A DNA stretch of 64,000 nucleotides, taken from the NCBI GenBank assembly GCA_032718475.1, contig JAUCBJ010002125.1, forward strand, positions 1-64,000, given 5' to 3'. The notes under the pieces were generated by a model. That model was not told where the DNA came from. It did not search any database and was given only the letters and a program-made list of their open reading frames with translations. The DNA comes from Nemertoderma westbladi (taxonomy: Eukaryota; Xenacoelomorpha; Nemertodermatida; Nemertodermatidae). Of the stretch, positions 47,486 through 59,283 are shown in pieces; the stretch's first letter is position 1, and each line of letters starts with the position of its first letter. The translations under genes and the position numbers were made by a program.

Positions 47486-48061
47486 TAAAGAACCGGGAAC
47501 CCATGCCATGTTGGAACGAACCGGGAACCCATGCCATGTTGGAACGAACCGGGAACCCATGCCATGTTGGAACGAACCGGGAACCCATGCCATGTTGGAA
47601 CGAACCGGGAACCCATGCCATGTTGGAACGAACCGGGAAGCCATGCCATGTTAGAACGAACCGGGAAGCCATGCCATGTTGGAACGAACCGGGAACCCAT
47701 GCCATGTTGGAACGAACCGGGAACCCATGTCATGTTGGAACGAACCGGGAAGCCATGCCATGTTGGAACGAACCGGAAACCCATGCCATGTTGGAACGAA
47801 CCGGGAACCCATGCCATGTTGGAACGAACCGGGAACCCATGCCATGTTGGAACGAACCGGGAACCCATGCCATGTTGGAACGAACCGGGAAGCCATGCCA
47901 TGTTGGAACGAACCGGGAACCCATGCCATGTTGGAACGAACCGGGAACCCATGCCATGTTGGAACGAACCGGGAACCCATGCGATGTTGGAACGAACCGG
48001 GAACCCATGCCATGTTGGAACGAACCGGGAACCCATGCGATGTTGGAACGAACCGGGAACC
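47486..48061 (+). repeat. 28-bp minisatellite, left half
   Basis: About 20 units of 28 bp (CCATGCCATGTTGG followed by AACGAACCGGGAAC), very homogeneous. Since 28 is not a multiple of three, all frames on both strands cycle together and stay open, giving many false ORFs. The array is interrupted at 48062 by the LTR element and continues in phase at 60522. Confidence 0.97.
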
Positions 48062-49298
48062 TGTTCGCGCTTTCAGACCTTTGGCAGTTTAACCCGCCAA
48101 ATTAGGATGTCTTCTAGATAATAAATCGCTTTAGCCTCTGACAAGTATTTGATTCACTACACTAGTTGAAACCAATCTGTGCGCGATCATTCACCCGTTG
48201 GATATACCCGGGAGATTGACTTCGACGGCTTAATCGTATTGCTATGTAAGCCTAATGTATTATTCGACTGACAGTATTATATAATCTCTGACAATATTAT
48301 TCACCTTCGGGGAATATTAACAGTTCCTTTAGGACGTGGCGCTCTATCTATATAAACAGAGTTATGACTTAAACTACTCACAACGATATGGCTCAGTTAT
48401 AATTCACATATATGTCGCATTCTTTAGGAAATGCTTCTTTATCAGTTTCACTCATACACAATGCTGCACAATACTGCACACTAATCTGCCGATCTTCACT
48501 GATTTTAGTCACATATAAAGGAACACAGACTGGCTCATGTAGGGTCTATCAAATAACATTAGATTCACTTCAAACCACTTTAACATAAGTCACAATCGTT
48601 ATATGTAACCCTTCTCTCTTACCTTCGGTATATCAAGAATATTGGGTTTTCGGGGTTATTTCTCGTTATTCCAATATAATAATTCATCAACAAATATAAT
48701 GAATAACCGACAGCAAAATCAGTAAAGTTAAGGTATAAATGATTTGGTATGGTATGCCGCATTTATGGATGTTATGCAGGTCGATAAAGGATATATGTCC
48801 TTATAATTAAGCCTACTAGTGTAAGGCTAAAGCAGAAAAGCACAAAATACTCTAAAGCCGTTCTTCCTGGCTTAGAATCACTAACAACACTGATAAGAAT
48901 AACTATAAGAATACCAGCTACCCTTATTCCACGAAGCTCCCGTCCAACACAGAGGATGAGCATTGAGATAGGAAAATTCAGTTCAGTAGCTCTGTGATAG
49001 GTCAAAATCAAAGCCAACTCAAATCCTATTGGCAGATACAGAAAGCTGCAACGTGGCAATATCAGCCGTTAGCCGTCGTCATGGTAGCGACACTGTTTTC
49101 AAGAGTATCGAGCTTTTTACGTCATGAAATTGCAGATTATGTCCTCTAAAGTACAAATACAGTTCAAATACAGAAGAAATGACTTTTATGTCCTCTAAAA
49201 CACCAGTACAGCAAGGACACGGCCTTTTTATGCCTGGCAAACCAACTACAGAGTACTTTAAGGGAAAATAACCGGTTAATGACGCAAAAGCTTTTACA
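48062..49298 (-). repeat. 3' LTR of the Bel/Pao element
   Basis: It matches 59284-60521 with about five substitutions and one 1-base indel by eye (for example AGTTGAAA/AGTCGAAA). On the element strand a TATA-like GTTTATATAG lies at ~48347-48358. A 95-codon hydrophobic ORF (49059-48772) with two possible membrane stretches is present in both LTRs; it may be incidental. Confidence 0.95.
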
Positions 49299-49308
49299 CC
49301 GCTCCCAG
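49299..49308 (-). other. Candidate polypurine tract
   Basis: On the element strand TGGGAGCGG directly precedes the TGT of the 3' LTR. It is short and not pure, but the position is right for plus-strand priming. Confidence 0.5.
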
Positions 49309-49399
49309 AAAATGGGATTTAAGTCTATAAAATATAACAAATCACAGTTTCTAAAATATAAAGATACTCTAAACAGTTAGTCTTTCTTACGCAGACGGC

Positions 49400-50950
49400 G
49401 TTTACGCAGTTTTTGAGGCTAGCAAGAGTCCTTTTCTCTTTGGGGCGAGCCACTTTACTAGGAGGGCTATAAATCCTGGGTGAAGGGTGCAATATGATTG
49501 CATCAGAAGATGTAGGATTATGGTCGGGGTATCCGCCGTTTCGATATGCTTCTCCTCGAGCTGATTTTCCTCCGCTCGTAGCTGGATACGTTCATCCAAA
49601 AACTCTCGCAGAGAATGGGGTTGCCTAAGTTCGATATCTTCTTAGAGATTCTGGATTTTACAATCGAACTGAGATAAAGACAATTCGTTTATCGCTTGGA
49701 CTTGCTGTTACAACTTACGTTTATCTGAACAAACGCAGGTTTCCTTTCTGATCTTTGTAGAATAGCGTTTAACTCGTTTGGTACAACGTTCTCCGCCACT
49801 TTGGTGACAGGTTATATCGTGTTAAGCCGGGACGGGACGATGGTAAGGGTTAAACGGCGATATTAAATGTCCGCGTCCCAATCCGGCTAGGTAGAATGGG
49901 CTAGTATCTAGGAAGCCCACAACTGGGGTGCCACCGACTAATTGTTCAGGTAACACTAGATCTTTGAGCAGTGAGTACAGCTCGGGAGGATCCGTCATAC
50001 TAATAGGATCAAATCAAGAGTCTGAAGTCTCACTGGGGAATGAGGAGTTCTGATCGAGTATTCCGAAACTCTGATCATTGGTTTATTTAAGGATCGTCTG
50101 AGTCGAACGAGCTTAGGTGATACATCGAACAAGTTTCGCTCGAAACTCCCGTAAGTATAACGAGTAAAACCGTGTTTAAAGCAACGTCTCCGCGGATGTT
50201 TATGTCTTTCCGTTTGTTGGTTGGGTCTAGGGCATTCATCGCAATAATACCAAAAACGCACGTCTTGTAGGGGAAACGCGAGTGATCTTTCTCCAGCTTA
50301 CAATATTCCTCCATCCGTTCGAAGCTATCCGGTACAACAGGTAGCGATCGATCAGCGGTAAGATACATCATAGTGGAATAGAGCCGTTTGAGTTCTACCA
50401 TGCGGTCATGATGTATACCTTGAGGATATTGAGTTTCTAGATTCTGTTGACTGGTAATATCGAGATAGGTTTCTCTCAAGAATTCCAGGTATTTGGTGGA
50501 GTCGCTGCATTTATCCGGCATTTCGACATCTGCACTTTCAAGTCGGTTTCGAATAGAATTTTCGTGTTCGAGTCTCAGTTTATCGTTCCGCTTCCGCTGG
50601 GTATGATATTTAAATAAACCATTTCCCTTTGGTGTCTATATCGTTCGTATCGTGTAGGTCGATAGAATGGCCAATGGTTAAGAAGTCCATATACATACCA
50701 TTACAATGCGTGTAGCGAGCGGTGAATTTTCCATAGTCCAATTCACGCGTAAGTTACTTCCAGGAAATCGTAGGTTCGATATAACAACCATCATCCTTCG
50801 TAGTAGTTGGACTAGTATCACCGCGTATCAAGCTATCAACAAACGCTTGAAAGTAGAGTATATTGCTCCCCGATACTAAGACCATCTTCTATCAACTCCG
50901 TCATATCTGCTATATATGAGTTTATCCATATTATAAGGAGTTTATATTTA
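49400..50950 (-). pseudogene. Decayed 3' reading region of the Bel/Pao element, function unknown
   Basis: In the minus orientation, protein-like stretches follow each other over ~1.5 kb in shifting frames. They are ~50920-50760, then ~50757-50640 after one stop, then 50625-50087 (the 144-codon piece beginning MPDKCSDS is its largest closed part), 50261-49995, 49997-49825 (MTDPPELYSLLKDL...), and a charged coiled-coil-like piece ending at 49402 (RIQLRAEENQLEEKH). Stops and frame changes break it at least five times. I do not recognise a retroviral envelope, integrase or RT in it. It lies where Bel/Pao elements would have integrase or an extra ORF. Confidence 0.5.
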
Positions 50951-52560
50951 GGCTAGCGAGCGTCGCTGCCTACCCCAATCAGCCCCCGGACAGTGCGAGA
51001 TCCTCAGCACCGATGTGTCGTCGCCGCTGTACTTTCGCCAACGACGTAGCCACACAACGACAACGACAACCGGTACAAGTCACTCGACTGTCCGTCCCAA
51101 AGGCTTAGATACACCTCAGGTTCTTACTGGAGAGTTAGGGTTACTTTCACAATTGCGACTCGCTACTGTAAACACACCTTAGTAGTAACATTCGCCTATA
51201 AACTCACAAATACCACACACACAACTTGTCACAAATTACACACACTCGGGTCACTTGTCCGTTAGTCAATGCCTTCCAGAATGTCACTGTATTATTATGT
51301 ATCCTTGGATACTATCAGTGCACTATTTATTCCCTATGCTATTCAATGGGACAAGCTTTCTATTGTTCTTTTAACTCAATTCTAATTCTAGCGTGGTTGT
51401 TGCTATGGTGACATTATGCAAAGCTAGCGGTAGAATTAGGGTAATTCCAAGGCATACAGATCTGGGATGTTATTTAATAGTAATTCTTTAATAGTCAAGG
51501 TCCTGTTTTATACATGACTTTATGAATTTTATCGGCTATTGACTATGTTTGGGAGACTTTCACACACTCATACGCATGATAAGATAAATCTCCGCTCCCT
51601 TGATCTATTAATTAATGGAATTTTGGGAACTTTATAAATTGCGTAAAAATGGCAATTTATTAAATTCATTAAAAGGCATGAATTTAAATTTATTCCCTGA
51701 AATTTTATTATTTGATAATTAAATGGACATATTTTGATTCTAGAACATGTCTAGGGACACAAGATCCTTAATTCTATGACAATTGTCTTTTTTAAGAATA
51801 TCGGTAAATGCTACGATATCTTAATTGACTAGAATTGTTGAAGGATCTGAATTTTACAGATTTTGATTTATTAGATTTGCAAATATTAAATAATTAATAT
51901 TTGAGATGGGCACCGATTTATTCCAGAACTTGTCTGGGGACGTTAACCACTGATTCTAGAATTTGTCTTTCAAGTATATCGGTGGGTGCCGCGATATCTT
52001 AATCGACTAGAATTACAGATGGTAAAAGGTTTAACAGATTTATGTGCGTTTTACGCTACTGTTAGAAGGACATCACGCTACTATATGTATTATTATATAC
52101 GGTATGAGAGCAATATCGCACGAAGCAATGTCAGTGTGAAGAGGCAAGTCGTTTCCAAGGTCTACCCAGAGCTTGGTTTAGCCGAGACACGAGGATCTGA
52201 ACTTTGCATTCCTAATACTCTGCCTACCAATAATACTTAAATATAGTAGTGGCTTTATTGTACTTTAATAAGTACGGACATTTCATCTTACTGTAGTCAC
52301 GTATTTATAATATGATACGGACAGTAAGGAAAGAGGAAAAGAATTATTTCTTGCCGTCGCATTAAATATAATATATACGTAATTAAGTAATAAACGCGAA
52401 TATATATTGCACTAATCTACTAAATAATCGCTAAAATAACATTCTACTGAATAACATTAAAGAAAACGATTATAATAAAATTACATAGTAATACATACAG
52501 AAATATAAAAATAATAAAATAATATAAAATAATAGAGTCACACACCCACTCCATATGTTG
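50951..52560. other. Non-coding internal part of the Bel/Pao element
   Basis: It holds a ~185-bp imperfect tandem duplication (51735-51840 and 51920-52015), sharing TCTAGAAC-TGTCT-GG and GC-ACGATATCTTAAT-GACTAGAATT. I see no other feature. Confidence 0.55.
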
Positions 52561-55500
52561 TTACGTTATGGAGTCCCTAGATGTTTGAAGGATTAGGGAG
52601 GTGGTCGTGGGAAGAGAATCTTGCCTTCCACAGTTTCCGGAGAGTCCTCTATTCCCTTCCGGTAAACACAAACGACCGACTGGGTGATTGAGTCGCTGCA
52701 TCCCGAATACAATTCCAGGTTTCCTCTTCGTCCTGGAATAGTGACGATAGAAACATCGCTCTAAGTACACGACGGCCTTACAAAGCCGATTCCAGGAGCT
52801 ATAGTGGTCCGTCGCTCCCTGCAGGAGAGGTGAGAGTCCCTGTGAGACGTCTGATGTTCGAGAGCTCCAATCGCTCTCTCTGATCTTCATGAAGGATCCA
52901 CTCGCGGTGGGGAGGTCCAGATCCACGGCGTCGTCCCTGGCAATATGTAATACCGACAGATCTATCCCGGGTTCAAATAACTCCGCTCCACCCGTCCGGG
53001 TTTTAGGTTTAACTTTCTCCACTCCCTTGGCTGGTCTAATCTCAGTCGGAGTAAGATGGGGAGGCCATTCATCCTCCTTACTCAGGAAGTCGGGTTCACC
53101 TAACCGGTCTGTAGTATCTGTCAGTTCTTGAGGAGTTGCTCCTCTGGAAGCGATGTCAGTTATATTCATCGTCTTGGGGCAATATCTCCATTGATCTACA
53201 TTGGAGCTAATATCGTCATTATCTGAGGAGTATGGTGTTCCCTCAGTTGGGTCGTCTCCCTCACTAGTATCATCTTCCCATTCACTCACCTGGCGGACGC
53301 GATCTTGAAGCAGTCTTTCTCTGAGCGTTCTTCGGGAAGGTCCAGTAAGGTACCAACCTACTCTAGTTCTTACCGTATAGGTCTGAAGTGGTTGCGGTTG
53401 AGTAGGTCGTTTCTCTAATGTCTCCAGCGCCTCATGCGCGTTTTGACCGATTAATATTTGTACTCCAGGATAATCGGTGTCGAATCTAGGGATGTTAAGT
53501 TGTTGGACATGATCATCTTCGTCCCAATTATAAGGTTCCACTTGGGTGGTAGCGAAGTTCTTTATAGCCACCATTTTCACTGACCTTATACTGTATTCTC
53601 CTAGTTTATCCTGTGGAGTGGACAACTCACCTATATAATAGTCGGCAGCTACAGTAGAATTCCAAACCTGCATGATCCCTGACATGTTTAGCTTGGTTCG
53701 GAACTTGGGTTGTCCAGCAAAGATGACTTCGGCTAGTTCTTTATCGATGAATGTTCCTGTGCTACCGGAGTCCAGGAGGGCGTTCACTATATAGCTCTTC
53801 TGAGGTCCGTGGACCCGTAACTGGACTACAGGAAATTCTCGGATTCCTATATTGGAAGTTGGCGCTTTCCAAGATGGTTGTTGATCGGAAGTAGTTAAGG
53901 TAAGGTCGCTGTCTGTGTCTTTCTCATACACGAGTGCTCGATACACTGCGGTGGTGTTTATTAGGTAACAGGATTCGTTTTGGTCGGAGAACTCGTCCGT
54001 ATAGAATCCTTCCATCTCAGATTGATCAGTGTCGTTCACATCACTGAATTGGACATGTAGTTCGGACTCACTTACCTGACTCGGGCTGTTTCGTTCGAAT
54101 TCCGTGGGCAACAAGATATGATGTTTTGCGCCGCACTTTGCACACCTTGCGTCGGAGTTACAGGTTCGCCGTTGGTGTCCTCGTCTGAGGCAATTATAAC
54201 ACAACCGCTTATCCCACATGACTTCACGTCTATCCTTTAGTGATTTCCTCAGGAATTTATCACACGCATTTAAACGGTGGGGCCCGTCGCACAGCACACA
54301 TTTCGGCTTGATGTTACTTACTTTAACCTGTGCTATGTGGTGCACACTTGTTCTTTCCTCGGGCTTTCTCACCTGAATTCTTTTAGGAGAAGTAGGAAGG
54401 GTTTTTTGTACCGGTTCCCTTCTGTCATTGGGTCGAGACTCGGATTTACTTACCTGATCTTTAGGCATTTTATTGACATAATAAGATCTGTCAGTGTCTT
54501 TCCCGCTGTCCTCTCCTTGAGAAGTTTGGCTTTCACCGTCGTCGGTATAACATACTGGTGTTACCCTTCTCCTAGAAACGGGTTTCTCACTTACCTTGTT
54601 TTCCAATGTCTTCTCTCTGGACTGCCTTAGGAGCTGTAATTTCACTTCTCTATCTAAGAATGACATGAGATCAGTCATGGTAGGGTCTCGTCGTTGTTGT
54701 TCCATCAGATATAACACCTTCTTGTCCCAGCGTGTACCTACTCCACCCTTGGGCAAAGTAGATGCTAAGGCTCCTACAACCATAGAATTCTGGTATTCAT
54801 GAGACTTACCTAACCAATCTAGTTGTCTACAGATCTCCTGAATCTCATCGGAAAACTCTATAATCCCGCTGCTAAGAAACTTTCGGGGCGCCATTAATTT
54901 CGCATATAAATACCTAGCTATGTTAGTCCTATTACCATACCTGATGTTTAGTGTATCCCAAACTTGTCTTAATCCATCTGGATGTCCAATAAATTTTAAC
55001 GCCATTGACTTGGGAGATCCTTCCAAGCACTCGATGAGGAATCTAAGTTTCTCTCCATTAGATAGCACAGAGTTCTGTATGTTATCTTTGTAATATTCAT
55101 TAAAAGGTAACCATTTCATCTCATCTCCATTGAACTTGACGATCTCTCCCACCTTTACCGCTTGCCGGGCTTCGGTTCTAGCCATTTGACGCGTGAAACT
55201 TTCTTGGGCCATCGTGTTATTTAATATCGAGTTATCGGTATATAAATTTTTCGGATTATGATCCGGTCTATAGGGAATATCATTATCAACAGGTCTATAA
55301 TTACCCTTAATAGGGTTCACTATAGGAGTTTCTACTTCGCTAGCAGTATAGATGCGTGTAGGCTCCACACCTTGCGCATGTGGTACTTCAGACCTAACAG
55401 GCTGACACATTGTTACAGAGGGTGGTGGTATACCCTTTTTTAAGTTTACTAATTTATCGCGTTCTAACGCGATACTTTGCTGCACTTCTTGCAACTCTAA

Positions 55501-56610
55501 CTTACTTTCCCTCACTGTTCCTTTTAAATGTTGGACAGTCCCTTCCAACTCTCGGACCTGTTGGGAGGAGCGTATCCGATTCTCCTTCATCTCTCCGAGG
55601 GGAATATCCATCCCCCGCCGTCTCTCGTCTACCCAATCAACCGCCGAAACGGGATCCGCCAACGTCGTAGCGGGCAGACGAGGGACAACGGGCGACAAAT
55701 CATGAATACTTCGCTCGGGGTCCAGGACCTGAACTGTCTCCTGGGCAGTTCTACGGGGCACAGGTAGCTTAGTGCTATGCAGAGGGAATTTATAGGTAGC
55801 TTCAGGGAGCACAGGTGTGTCTATCACCGTAGGGGTGATTTCAAGAACAGGCCTAATTATTTCAGGCTCATCTACTATAGTAGGGAGTCTTTCTATTTCA
55901 ATTATTTGGTCTGTGGGTTCTATACTACCTAAGTTGGTGTTATTTAGTTGTCTTCTAACAGCTGGAGGCAAATCAGGCAATTTCTGACGGTGGAATGTTC
56001 TTTTACGTCTGCTTAGACGAGATCGCTTTCCTCCGCCTTCAGTGTCGGTGGTATCGCCTTCCTCAGATGATGTATACCCCTGTCTTTTGGGAGTAGATCG
56101 ACGCATCATCTGCATATTACTAGCTGCTAACTGTTTACTGAAGTCGTCTTGCTTCTCTTGAAGATTTTCCAACTCCAGTTGGATGATCTCTTCAGCCGCT
56201 TTTCGTTCTACTTCCGCCACTGCTGCCGCTTTTGCCTCTGCCGCTGCCGCTTTTCTTTCTGCCTCTGCCACTGCTGCTATCTTTCTGTCTTCTATACGTT
56301 TTTTCCTTACTTGTTCTTCTTGAACCTTGGCGATGCGGAGTTGTTCATCGAATTTAGCTTGGTTCGCCGCTAACATTTCCGCATCGATTGCGTCCAGCAC
56401 AAGCTTGGTTCCTTCACTATTAGGGCTAAGTCCATCTAACCTTCTCCTCAACTCGTCATCACCTAAAAAACGTTGATAGTCTGACAGATAGATGTCAATG
56501 GCATCTCTCTTTTGCGGCCCCTCCGCTGTCCCTTCGCTTTCTTCTTGAGAAGAAGTGGCGTCGGTTGATTCTTCATAGGTTGGCCGCTCATCATAAACCT
56601 TATCCACCAT
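52561..56610 (-). CDS. Bel/Pao gag-protease polyprotein with polymerase deleted (1,349 aa)
   Basis: The order is: acidic N-terminus; Ala/Glu/Lys coiled coil (~90-165); basic and Pro-rich stretch; second coiled-coil part (~345-395); DUF1759-type gag domain (~483-620, from VKFNGDEMKW). Two zinc knuckles lie at ~770-830 (CVLCDGPHRL, CYNCLRRGH, CAKCGAKHH). A DUF1758-type aspartic protease at ~935-1100 has active site LLDSGSTGTF and the later RTRVGWYLTGP. Normally RT would follow at once. Here ~45 acidic residues lead straight to ITDIASRGATPQEL and EPDFLSKEDEWPP (~1150-1180), the segment that lies after RNase H in Bel/Pao pol, and the ORF ends before integrase. So about the size of an RT-RNase H module has been cut out in frame. 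The product could still form gag particles and mature them. The chosen ATG is the first in this frame; see the upstream extension. Confidence 0.9.
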   Translation of the reverse strand: MVDKVYDERPTYEESTDATSSQEESEGTAEGPQKRDAIDIYLSDYQRFLGDDELRRRLDGLSPNSEGTKLVLDAIDAEMLAANQAKFDEQLRIAKVQEEQVRKKRIEDRKIAAVAEAERKAAAAEAKAAAVAEVERKAAEEIIQLELENLQEKQDDFSKQLAASNMQMMRRSTPKRQGYTSSEEGDTTDTEGGGKRSRLSRRKRTFHRQKLPDLPPAVRRQLNNTNLGSIEPTDQIIEIERLPTIVDEPEIIRPVLEITPTVIDTPVLPEATYKFPLHSTKLPVPRRTAQETVQVLDPERSIHDLSPVVPRLPATTLADPVSAVDWVDERRRGMDIPLGEMKENRIRSSQQVRELEGTVQHLKGTVRESKLELQEVQQSIALERDKLVNLKKGIPPPSVTMCQPVRSEVPHAQGVEPTRIYTASEVETPIVNPIKGNYRPVDNDIPYRPDHNPKNLYTDNSILNNTMAQESFTRQMARTEARQAVKVGEIVKFNGDEMKWLPFNEYYKDNIQNSVLSNGEKLRFLIECLEGSPKSMALKFIGHPDGLRQVWDTLNIRYGNRTNIARYLYAKLMAPRKFLSSGIIEFSDEIQEICRQLDWLGKSHEYQNSMVVGALASTLPKGGVGTRWDKKVLYLMEQQRRDPTMTDLMSFLDREVKLQLLRQSREKTLENKVSEKPVSRRRVTPVCYTDDGESQTSQGEDSGKDTDRSYYVNKMPKDQVSKSESRPNDRREPVQKTLPTSPKRIQVRKPEERTSVHHIAQVKVSNIKPKCVLCDGPHRLNACDKFLRKSLKDRREVMWDKRLCYNCLRRGHQRRTCNSDARCAKCGAKHHILLPTEFERNSPSQVSESELHVQFSDVNDTDQSEMEGFYTDEFSDQNESCYLINTTAVYRALVYEKDTDSDLTLTTSDQQPSWKAPTSNIGIREFPVVQLRVHGPQKSYIVNALLDSGSTGTFIDKELAEVIFAGQPKFRTKLNMSGIMQVWNSTVAADYYIGELSTPQDKLGEYSIRSVKMVAIKNFATTQVEPYNWDEDDHVQQLNIPRFDTDYPGVQILIGQNAHEALETLEKRPTQPQPLQTYTVRTRVGWYLTGPSRRTLRERLLQDRVRQVSEWEDDTSEGDDPTEGTPYSSDNDDISSNVDQWRYCPKTMNITDIASRGATPQELTDTTDRLGEPDFLSKEDEWPPHLTPTEIRPAKGVEKVKPKTRTGGAELFEPGIDLSVLHIARDDAVDLDLPTASGSFMKIRESDWSSRTSDVSQGLSPLLQGATDHYSSWNRLCKAVVYLERCFYRHYSRTKRKPGIVFGMQRLNHPVGRLCLPEGNRGLSGNCGRQDSLPTTTSLILQTSRDSIT

Positions 56611-56959
56611 CTTCGCTCCGCGTTCGGGCGTCCGCTCATCAGTATCCGAACTACTGGAGCTATCAGGCCGCTGAAAACTAGGTTCTTGGCTAGGATGTTG
56701 CTGCTGTTTGACAGCTGCTTCTTGATCCCGCTTGACTTGGGCCTGAGTGCCGATGATAGACCTACGATGTTGGACTAGCCTAGGGTCTGAGATTACTACA
56801 GTAGGGATGGCCTTTCTTACAGCAGGAGGTGACTTAGACTTGGATCTAGGATGTTCTATACTTGGATCTGGGTCACTGATCTGTTTAAGACACTGTCTAA
56901 ACAGTCATTCTAACACTATCTAGGAGACTATCTGACAGTGTTTGTTGTGAGTCAGACAT
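56611..56959 (-). pseudogene. 5' extension of the gag frame, one base out of phase
   Basis: The frame of the main ORF stays open ~100 codons upstream of its ATG, without another ATG. A start at 56959 (MSDSQQTL, like the MSD start of the left-edge gag) leads into it in a different frame. Overlap of the two frames falls at ~56897-56907, beside the hairpin CTGTTTA-AGACACTGTC-TAAACAG (56881-56904). Either a one-base mutation or a +1 shift would join them. Confidence 0.5.
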
Positions 56960-59283
56960 GTTTGATTGTACAGTTGAATGCCTACTGCTATATTACAGTT
57001 AAAGCAAGTCTAGTAATTCAGTATCACTGTTAGCCTAGTAATTAATTACCGATACTGCTACTCAGTGTAGCGTGATATATAATATATTAGTATACCGGTA
57101 TGCTTATAGTATATATAAGTATTATTACAGACTAGGTTTTTCACAGAAACCGGTATATAATTTTAGCACAAATATATATAAATATATAATAGGCCTATCG
57201 GAATACCGGTATACAGCTTACAGTTTGTAGTACATATAATTCTGGACTAGAATTAATTACAGAATACCGGTATGATTTCAACCTAAAATTTATAGAAATA
57301 AATATAATAAGCCTATTGTAAATACCGGTATGTCAATTATTTTAGAATAATTGAATTTCTGAATTTTAAGGGTTACTTGGTTACTTTAACTTACTTTATT
57401 ACCGTTATTTGAGCAGTAGTCCAACTGATATTGAGACCTAATTGTTGTATGGCAGGCCTACTATTTATAAATCGTTTGAGTTGATTTATAATATATATAT
57501 ACCCGTTTTAATGGGTTTAGTCAATGTTGAAATAAATGTTATTATTTCTGGGGAGTAATCACTACACAAAGCGGTGCGCTTTCAGTGAAGTGTTACTTAT
57601 AGGACACTAAAACAAATAATACTAATTTACCTAAGTTACTTAATACTACAAATTACGTACAATTCGGGTTGAGATTACAATCTCTAAATAAACACAAAAA
57701 TTTACAAAAAACACAAAATACGAATTTTTAGGGTAATTTTACAAGCAGTCTACAAACCAGCCTAACAAAGGGTTAGAAATCTGGTTATTACAACGGACAG
57801 GGTACTACGGTATTTGAAAATAATAAGTAGTAGTAAATACACTGCGTTGTCCAGATAGGAAAATACCACCGCCTGACGACCTATAACCGTATCGCTATAG
57901 GTGCTACGTTATGTATCACGGAGTGTTCCTACCTAGAAGTTAATAGAGCTAATCGAACGTGCCTATCAACCACTTTACAACACAAATATAATGCCTACAC
58001 TAATTACTTTCGGAAAGCACTGTACACTAAACCCTAAATTAGGTACGAGTACTTGTACAACATATAATCAGTAGTTAAATATACTTGAACAGCTAAAAGA
58101 ACCACGGCATCTGCTGGAGTGACCGATGCACAAAATCACCAGTCTTTACCTACGCCAAGCAGCCCGTGTAGTACCGGGGTTAATTTAACTATAACGGTAT
58201 GTATAACAAACACAATTATTGTAGGAACAAACTTGGGGAATGAATGTTGCGAATAATCGCATAAACTCTGAATAATAAATATTACGCTACGCGTACAAAC
58301 TACTCAAACAAAATGCAGACCGAACACTGACAGACTACTATCAAGCCTAAACAAACTACGGTATATGCAGACTCCGAAATAATTAGGTAGTATGCGTTCT
58401 AACCCAGTAGTACGACTTATTCTTTAGTTGGGGGTTTACCTTACAGCATTCGCTGCCCCTACTTCCTAACCGTTCTTTATCGGACAAGTGATCTACACAC
58501 GCTGCAATCCGTTCAGACCCAATAACAGCCAGACAACTATCCAGCCTACAAATTATCTAAATAAAATTATACGCTACCCGTACAGACTTACACAAACAAA
58601 GTACAGACTAAACGATGGCAGACTACTCTCAAGCCTAAATAAACTACAGGACATGCAGACTCCGAAATAATTAGGTAGTATGCGTTCTAACCCAGTAGTA
58701 CGACTTATTCTTTAATTGGGGGTTTACCTTACAGCATTTGGCTGCCCCTACTTCCTAACCGTACTTAATCGGACAGGTGCTCTATACACACTGTAATCCG
58801 TTCAGGCCTAACAGCAATCAGACAACAGCTCAGCCTACAAATTGTCTGTACAATCTGATCAGGCTTACACGCCTTCTGTTCAATACTGGCCTACAAACAA
58901 ATAAAACTTGACAGAAATAAGTAAAAATCTCAATAAAAACCAGGGCTGCAGTCCCTGATTAATTATTAAGGCCTACCGGTATATAACTATCAAATCGAAT
59001 AATACTAATGTACTTATACGGGAAGTACCGGTTAGGACAGTTAGGCCTACGGACCTACAGAAGTACCGGTTCTGGCAGTTGGACCTACGGGCCTACAGCA
59101 GTACCGGTTCTGGCAGTTGGGCCTACTGACCTACAGAAGTACCGGACAGGTTTACCGGTTGACCGGTACTTTCAACTTTATTGCTTACTGCAATAAAGAA
59201 GCTATATCCTTTATTGTTCTTACCAGAACAATATTAAACTGTATTTAATGCCTACACTGCAATACAGACTAAATATCCTTTAT
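56960..59283 (-). other. Leader of the Bel/Pao element, with a 288-bp tandem duplication
   Basis: Non-coding, 2.3 kb between the 5' LTR and gag. Two units with a period of 288 bp (~58270-58845) share GACTCCGAAATAATTAGGTA and GGGGGTTTACCTTACAGCAT. A third, shorter repeat of GTACCGGTTCTGGCAGTTGG lies at 59022-59140. Confidence 0.7.

Noticed and set aside
47486-48105. Several 60-200-codon ORFs on both strands
   Set aside because: They are all readings of the 28-bp minisatellite, whose period keeps all frames open; no unique protein sequence.
48772-49059. 95-codon hydrophobic ORF in each LTR
   Set aside because: Conserved only because the LTRs are identical copies; no sign of selection or known family.
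52889-56373. Plus-strand ORFs of 60-117 codons
   Set aside because: Antisense shadows of the minus-strand gag-protease ORF.
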